25,993 nucleotides of DNA. Origin: a virus. The translations under genes and the position numbers were made by a program. Shown here piece by piece: positions 21,636 through 25,993 of the stretch. How positions within the stretch are numbered: the stretch's first letter is position 1; every line of letters begins with the position of its first letter. The stretch spans positions 1 to 25,993 of the IMG/VR virus record IMGVR_UViG_3300045116_000323; one strand, given 5' to 3'. The notes under the pieces were generated by a model. The model saw only the letters and a list, made by a program, of their open reading frames with translations. It was not told where the DNA came from and did no database searches.

Positions 21636-22194
21636 TTTTACCGCCGACTGGTTTACCGGCAATATCCGAATCTGGGAACGGATACTCGCGCCATACAAAG
21701 AGAAACCGAACCTTCATTTTCTTGAAATAGGATGTTTTGAAGGAAGGGCTACCATCTGGCTTTTGGAAAATATACTGACCGGAGAATATTGCGACATTAT
21801 CGTCATTGATACATTTAAGGCATCCGATGAACACGGAAAAGATATGAGCGTTGGTTTGGAAACCAGATTTCGCAAAAACATTGAGGCATATAACAACAGG
21901 ATAATTGTAAAAAAGGGAATGTCACAGGACTGGCTCCGCATAATGGAAGGAAACGCATTTGATGTCATCTATATTGACGGATCGCATTATGCCGCCGATG
22001 TATTGTCCGATGCGGTTCTCTCCTTCCCGCTTCTTAAATCCGGCGGTATTATGATCTTTGACGATTACCAATGGCGGCCATATTCGGAGGAATGGAAAAT
22101 GCCGCGCGCGGCAATCAACGGGTTCTGCGCAAGCTATGAAAATAAAACAGAAATCATCCATGTCGGATACCAGCTTATCTTAAAAAAACTATGA
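21622..22194 (+). CDS. Class I SAM-dependent methyltransferase (Methyltransf_24-like)
   Basis: A 190-residue protein starting at ATG 21622 (AAGGA 5 nt upstream), 14 nt inside the preceding gene; the frame is open to 21547 but the upstream part is a shadow. It has a Rossmann methyltransferase core: motif I LEIGCFEGRAT (34-44), an acidic residue ending strand 2 (D63 in VIDTF), VIYIDGSHYAAD (115-126) and IMIFDDYQW (143-151) with the metal-binding-type acids of catechol/sugar O-methyltransferases. This points to O-methylation of a sugar or small molecule. Its stop overlaps the next glycosyltransferase start (ATGA). It probably acts on the same glycan. Confidence 0.75.
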   Translation: MNEPNFTADWFTGNIRIWERILAPYKEKPNLHFLEIGCFEGRATIWLLENILTGEYCDIIVIDTFKASDEHGKDMSVGLETRFRKNIEAYNNRIIVKKGMSQDWLRIMEGNAFDVIYIDGSHYAADVLSDAVLSFPLLKSGGIMIFDDYQWRPYSEEWKMPRAAINGFCASYENKTEIIHVGYQLILKKL

Positions 22195-22763
22195 CACCAA
22201 AGCTCTTTGTCGGTATGCACTCATGGGGAATGATAAAAACAAAAACCTTCATGTCGTTTGTTTCAGCTTTTTCACGGCTGCCGTTTTCGTATAAGCTGGT
22301 GGTGCATGAAGGCGCATACTGCCATTACTCACGCAATAAAATAGTATCCGGAGCAATCAATGGAGAAGCCACACACCTTATGCTTGTTGATGGAGATTTA
22401 ACTTTTCCGCCGGATTCGGTGAATCGGCTTTTTACACACAACCGCGATGTAGTCGGAGCATTGTACTACCGCAGGCAGCTGCCGAAATCCCCGACCTTTT
22501 CACAGATATCGGAAGGAAAACTTTATGTACCGGAGTTTATACCCGACAAACCTTTCAAGGTTTTTGCCATGGCTCCGGGATTCATGCTCATCAATGTTGA
22601 GGTCTTAAAAAAGATTCCCGACCCGTGGTTCTATTTTGAAAACTGGAACGGGCAGGAACTCGGCGAGGATGTGTACTTCTGCAAGAAAGTCCACGAGGCG
22701 GGTTTTGACATTTGGTGCGATCCGACCATAGACATAAAACATATCGGCGACTATTCTTATTAA
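22191..22763 (+). CDS. GT-A fold glycosyltransferase, paralogue of the gene at 20973
   Basis: A 190-residue enzyme coupled to the methyltransferase by an ATGA overlap. Motifs in the same order as the first glycosyltransferase: SRNKIVSGAINGEATHLML, D67-G-D69 in VDGDLTFPPDS, VVGALYYRR (87-95), APGFMLINVEV (128-138), G158-E-D in LGEDVYFCKK and a final HIGDYSY (184-190). It is shorter than its paralogue at the C-terminus and ends right after the HIG motif. Probably adds a second sugar to the same acceptor. No terminator follows; the fibre promoter begins 5 nt downstream. Confidence 0.75.
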   Translation: MTPKLFVGMHSWGMIKTKTFMSFVSAFSRLPFSYKLVVHEGAYCHYSRNKIVSGAINGEATHLMLVDGDLTFPPDSVNRLFTHNRDVVGALYYRRQLPKSPTFSQISEGKLYVPEFIPDKPFKVFAMAPGFMLINVEVLKKIPDPWFYFENWNGQELGEDVYFCKKVHEAGFDIWCDPTIDIKHIGDYSY

Positions 22764-22768
22764 CCTTC

Positions 22769-23645
<877 letters not shown>

Positions 23646-23651
23646 GTTTGT

Positions 23652-24512
23652 ATGCAGACTGTTGGCGCATACATTATCGCCAAGAATGAAGAAGCGATGG
23701 TCGGCAACTGCCTTTCCTCCCTCAAGGGCATAGATGAAATAGTTTTTGCAGATACCGGCTCTACGGACAAAACCATTGAAATCGCCAACGCGCATGATGT
23801 TAAACTTTTTACCGACTATACATGGGAGGACCACTTCTCAAAAGCGAGAAACCACGCGCTGACGAAATGCACAAAAGACTGGATACTGCGGATTGACTGC
23901 GACGAAACGCTTGAACCCGGCGGACTGGATAAAATCCGCAGGTTGATTGAAACCACGGAACACTCGGTTATTGATGTAACCATGTCTTACCCGCCCCACT
24001 CGCACTACGAACCCCGGCTGTTCCGCAATACTCCGGCGCATTTTTACATCGGCGCATCCCATGAGTATTTGAGCGTGCCGGGACAAATGATGAGCGACAT
24101 TGTTTTATTTGCCGGTGTTTCTCCAAACCATAAGAAAGACCCATTGCAGGCAACGCGCATCCTCAAAAAAGAACTGGACAAAAACCCCAACCTTGTGCGG
24201 GAGAAGTTTTACTATGCGCGGGAGCTATATTTACATGGCGACTACGGCAACGCAATTCTTTGGTTTGACAAGTACTTGCCGGTGTCAACATGGATATGGG
24301 AAAAAGCGGAAGCCTACTACTTCAAAGCTCTGTCGTTATGGAAGGCATACGAAGGAGAGCGTGCGCGCCGCACCATATTGCAGGCAATCCTTGTCAACCC
24401 GGACATGAAAAAAGCATGGGAACTTATGGCGGAGATGAACTACGAACCAAAACGGAGCGTATGGAAGAAACACGCGGAGATTGCAACGAACGAAAATGTT
24501 ATTTTCAAATGA
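23652..24512 (+). CDS. Family 2 glycosyltransferase with TPR-like C-terminus
   Basis: A 286-residue protein. Residues 1-160 are a GT2 domain with AYIIAKNEE (6-14), DEIVFADTGSTDKT (28-41), W58 and HFSKARNHAL (61-70), and the DxD equivalent D82-C-D84-E85 in RIDCDETLEPG. From about residue 165 on, helical repeats of TPR type follow (TRILKKELDKNP; YYARELYLHGDYGNAI; EAYYFKALSLWKAYEG). This architecture is common in bacterial and phage GT2 proteins that modify proteins or small glycans. Third sugar transferase of this cluster; the TPR part may bind the acceptor. The frame is clean; the start is fixed by the promoter. Confidence 0.8.
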   Translation: MQTVGAYIIAKNEEAMVGNCLSSLKGIDEIVFADTGSTDKTIEIANAHDVKLFTDYTWEDHFSKARNHALTKCTKDWILRIDCDETLEPGGLDKIRRLIETTEHSVIDVTMSYPPHSHYEPRLFRNTPAHFYIGASHEYLSVPGQMMSDIVLFAGVSPNHKKDPLQATRILKKELDKNPNLVREKFYYARELYLHGDYGNAILWFDKYLPVSTWIWEKAEAYYFKALSLWKAYEGERARRTILQAILVNPDMKKAWELMAEMNYEPKRSVWKKHAEIATNENVIFK

Positions 24513-24517
24513 AGCAC

Positions 24518-24546
24518 TTGACAGAAGAAAATAATAATTGTCTAAT
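24518..24546 (+). promoter_or_regulatory. Leaderless-type promoter of the 24553 gene
   Basis: TTGACA (24518-24523), a 17-nt spacer, TCTAAT (24541-24546), 6 nt to ATG 24553. The longest frame would start with a TTG inside the promoter (24538), so ATG 24553 is the start. Confidence 0.85.
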
Positions 24547-24552
24547 CACAGT

Positions 24553-25260
24553 ATGAGCAACAGAATAAATCTTGACCACATCCTTCCGGTGAAAAAAACC
24601 CTCACCTTTGATGAGAGTCTTGCCTATGCGCAGGGAACCATCACATCGGACGGAACAGTCGCAGATGACGGCGACACCATAACCATCGGAAGCAAAACCT
24701 ACACTTTCAAAACCGCGCTTTCGGATCCGGCAGTTGTCAATGAAGTGTTAATCGGCGCATCTGCGGCAGCAATGCTTGATAACTTAAAAGCCGCAGTCAA
24801 CGGCGCAGCAGGAGAAGGGACGCTCTATTCAACCGGAACCACAGCCAATGCGCAGGCGCAGGCAACTACCAACACAGACACAACGCAACTCATTGTCGCT
24901 CTGACAATCGGAGAAGCAGGAAATTCGGTGGTATTTACCGAAAGTGCCGCACACACAACGGTATCCGGTTCAGGTACGCTTACCGGCGGAGGAGCCAATG
25001 AACTGACCGAGGCAATCGGCGGAGAGGGCGGAATGTGTAGCGCAATCATCATCAATGCCCCGGACTTCACGGGAAGCATCACCATGACGGTATCAATCCT
25101 TGACGCGGATAGCGACCTTCTGTTTGAATCCACGCCGGTTAATGAAAACGCAGTAACGCGCATTGTGGTTGAACAGGTGCTTATGCCGGATGACATCATT
25201 AAAATTGTCGCAAGCGGAGAGGTTGAGGAATCCCTTGACCTTGAAGTGAGCATCAGATAA
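24553..25260 (+). CDS. Beta-rich virion protein, probable head decoration/fibre component
   Basis: A 235-residue protein starting at ATG 24553. The middle contains a module seen in many phage virion proteins (GTITSDGTVADDGDTITIG then a YTFKT strand, 'IGASAAAMLDNLKAAVNG', ATTNTDTTQLIV), a compact beta-sandwich often found in tail or decoration proteins. The C-terminal ~90 residues (SAIIINAPDFTGSITMTVSI ... LEVSIR) form a second beta domain. There is no signal peptide and no cysteine pair. Position between the glycosyltransferase and the capsid-staple-like gene suggests a surface protein of the head. The exact location is not provable from sequence. Confidence 0.6.
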   Translation: MSNRINLDHILPVKKTLTFDESLAYAQGTITSDGTVADDGDTITIGSKTYTFKTALSDPAVVNEVLIGASAAAMLDNLKAAVNGAAGEGTLYSTGTTANAQAQATTNTDTTQLIVALTIGEAGNSVVFTESAAHTTVSGSGTLTGGGANELTEAIGGEGGMCSAIIINAPDFTGSITMTVSILDADSDLLFESTPVNENAVTRIVVEQVLMPDDIIKIVASGEVEESLDLEVSIR

Positions 25261-25262
25261 CT

Positions 25263-25637
25263 ATGAACAAAATGACGGACATGGGTAAAAAAATGGAGAA
25301 ACCGCAAGTAGAGCCGGTCCCATCCACAAAAGATGATGTTTCCTACCCTCATCTCTACATTGATTCCGACCAGATGCCGGACCTTAAAGGAGTAGAGGTC
25401 GGCGATGAGATAGTCCTCACGGTTAAGGCAAAAGTAACCGGAGTGCGCAGCGAAGAGCATGACGGAAAATCCTGCACCTACTACGACATAGACCTCATGG
25501 AAGGCATGATGGAAGGTGCAAAGCAATCCAAAGACAATGAGGACATCTCCGGCATGATGGGAAAGAAAAAAGACAAGATGAGCGAGATGATCGGAGAAGC
25601 AGAGGACAACAAGGAACTTGACAAGGAAGAGGAATAA
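25263..25637 (+). CDS. Capsid-staple-like acidic head protein
   Basis: A 124-residue acidic protein following the decoration gene after 2 nt. The core SYPHLYIDSDQMPDL (27-41), VGDEIVLTVKAKVTGV (46-61) and CTYYDIDLM (71-79) follows the pattern of small 'capsid staple' proteins that reinforce SU10-type shells. The last ~45 residues are a Met/Lys/Glu/Asp-rich helical tail. There is no SD at the start, so it is translated by coupling with the upstream gene. Family assignment is from memory of the pattern and moderate only. Confidence 0.5.
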   Translation: MNKMTDMGKKMEKPQVEPVPSTKDDVSYPHLYIDSDQMPDLKGVEVGDEIVLTVKAKVTGVRSEEHDGKSCTYYDIDLMEGMMEGAKQSKDNEDISGMMGKKKDKMSEMIGEAEDNKELDKEEE

Positions 25638-25646
25638 TAATATAGT
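25618..25646 (+). promoter_or_regulatory. Promoter of the structured RNA at 25649-25729
   Basis: TTGACA (25618-25623), a 17-nt spacer, TATAGT (25641-25646). It lies across the 3' end of the staple-like gene. Expected start of transcription is near 25652-25654, i.e. 76-78 nt before the next ATG, unlike the leaderless members of the set. Confidence 0.75.
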
Positions 25647-25648
25647 TT

Positions 25649-25729
25649 GGATACAGACAGATTCGCAACCCTCGCATGGGTACAGGTTTCTGACGCGAAT
25701 CTGTGCCTGTATCCAGGCGAGGGTTTTTT
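25649..25729 (+). ncRNA. Switch-like structured RNA / attenuator ending in a T-run
   Basis: Two incompatible folds are visible. Fold A: 25649-25666 pairs with 25695-25714 (18 bp with a 2-nt bulge). Fold B: AACCCTCGC (25667-25675) pairs with GCGAGGGTT (25717-25725), enclosing GGGTACAGG (25678-25686) paired with CCTGTATCC (25706-25714, one G-U). This forms a stacked hairpin followed directly by the remaining T tract. Fold B is a Rho-independent terminator and fold A disrupts it. With its own promoter this makes either a terminated ~77-nt small RNA or an attenuator for the gene at 25730, whose ATG touches the T-run. No known riboswitch class is recognised. Confidence 0.65.
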
Positions 25730-25969
25730 ATGAAAGGCTTTAATTGGGAAAAAATACGCAGAGAAGATGCGTTTCTACGGACGCAAAAAATTCTCATTCC
25801 ACCCAGAGAGCGAATGAGCAGACAATTACCATCGGAAAAACAACTCCTATTTATTCAATCTCTCGGATACTCCGGCAAAAAACCATCCTCAAAACTTCAC
25901 GCATCACACATTATTGAAACCTGTTTAACAAACAAGCGGATATTCGGAGAAAAGCACTCTTATATGTAA
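25730..25969 (+). CDS. Small hypothetical protein downstream of the attenuator-like RNA
   Basis: A 79-residue protein. ATG 25730 is used; the frame also opens at GTG 25703 inside the RNA hairpin, which is unlikely. It is basic, with a central ROLP-type patch (MSRQLPSEKQLLFIQSLGY, about 28-46) and then SSKLHASHIIETCL, resembling short 'P-x-E-K-Q...LGY.G..P' modules found in small phage and bacterial proteins. No SD is present, since the T-run immediately precedes the ATG. Expression should depend on read-through of the terminator-like structure. Function unknown. Confidence 0.5.
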   Translation: MKGFNWEKIRREDAFLRTQKILIPPRERMSRQLPSEKQLLFIQSLGYSGKKPSSKLHASHIIETCLTNKRIFGEKHSYM

Positions 25970-25993
25970 CGAAAGAGGCGAACTGCGTCGTGC

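Noticed and set aside
24825-25526. 233-residue minus-strand ORF
   Set aside because: It crosses two coupled plus-strand genes that have promoter and frame support; its composition is that of a complement.
25649-25725. H-type pseudoknot using both long stems at once
   Set aside because: The connecting loops would be 0 and 2 nt, too short to span an 18-bp and a 9-bp helix, so the stems are better read as alternatives.

Overview
The window is part of the genome of a tailed bacteriophage (or its prophage or metagenomic contig). Packaging, head, tail and lysis genes lie together in virion order, and no cellular housekeeping gene, tRNA, rRNA or CRISPR array is visible. The large terminase, a P22/SU10-like portal, an SU10-type (DUF5309-like) major capsid protein, a short head-tail adaptor and a large nozzle/stabilisation-type protein, with no tape measure or sheath gene, suggest a short-tailed (podovirus-like) particle. 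The host is probably a bacterium with ordinary sigma-70 promoters and Shine-Dalgarno (SD) signals. TGA is used as a stop. The host cannot be named from this sequence.

Layout. (1) Positions 1-4168, + strand: a dense run of small early or metabolic genes. It holds two PD-(D/E)XK nuclease-like proteins, a RusA-type resolvase, zinc-binding small proteins and many orphan short genes, often overlapping as ATGA and preceded by clear SD sites. Several starts are embedded in repeated CCTCC/GGAGG hairpin cassettes. A 21-bp RNA stem (3032-3136) covers the ribosome site of the gene at 3137. (2) Positions 4217-8225, - strand: small end genes, an HNH protein, a two-segment membrane protein (holin candidate), a C39-like cysteine-peptidase endolysin, an XhlA-like membrane/coiled-coil protein and a receptor-binding-type virion protein. 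(3) Positions 8256-20924, - strand, transcribed from terL leftward: terminase, portal, virion transglycosylase, small proteins, scaffold, major capsid, C2H2 protein, adaptor, nozzle, fibre. (4) Positions 20973-25969, + strand, divergent from terL: glycosyltransferase, methyltransferase, glycosyltransferase, collagen-like fibre, glycosyltransferase, a secreted/virion-type beta-rich protein, a capsid-staple-like protein and a small end gene preceded by a structured RNA.

The most striking feature is the promoter set. Eleven genes of the late regions on both strands carry a sigma-70-like promoter with a spacer of exactly 17 bp (consensus TTGACA-N17-TCTAAT or TATACT) whose -10 box ends only 6-10 nt before the start codon. 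Their mRNAs should therefore be leaderless or nearly so. This fixes several start codons differently from the longest open frame. The same promoter type, at 25618-25646, drives no immediate ORF but an ~80-nt RNA that can form two mutually exclusive long hairpins, one ending in a T-run: a candidate attenuator, riboswitch-like element or phage small RNA.

Working model (inference): the left genes act early in DNA processing. The late genes are switched on from many near-identical leaderless promoters. The right-hand cluster decorates the virion, with a collagen-like fibre sharing its C-terminal domain with the main tail fibre, next to three glycosyltransferases and a methyltransferase that may modify it.
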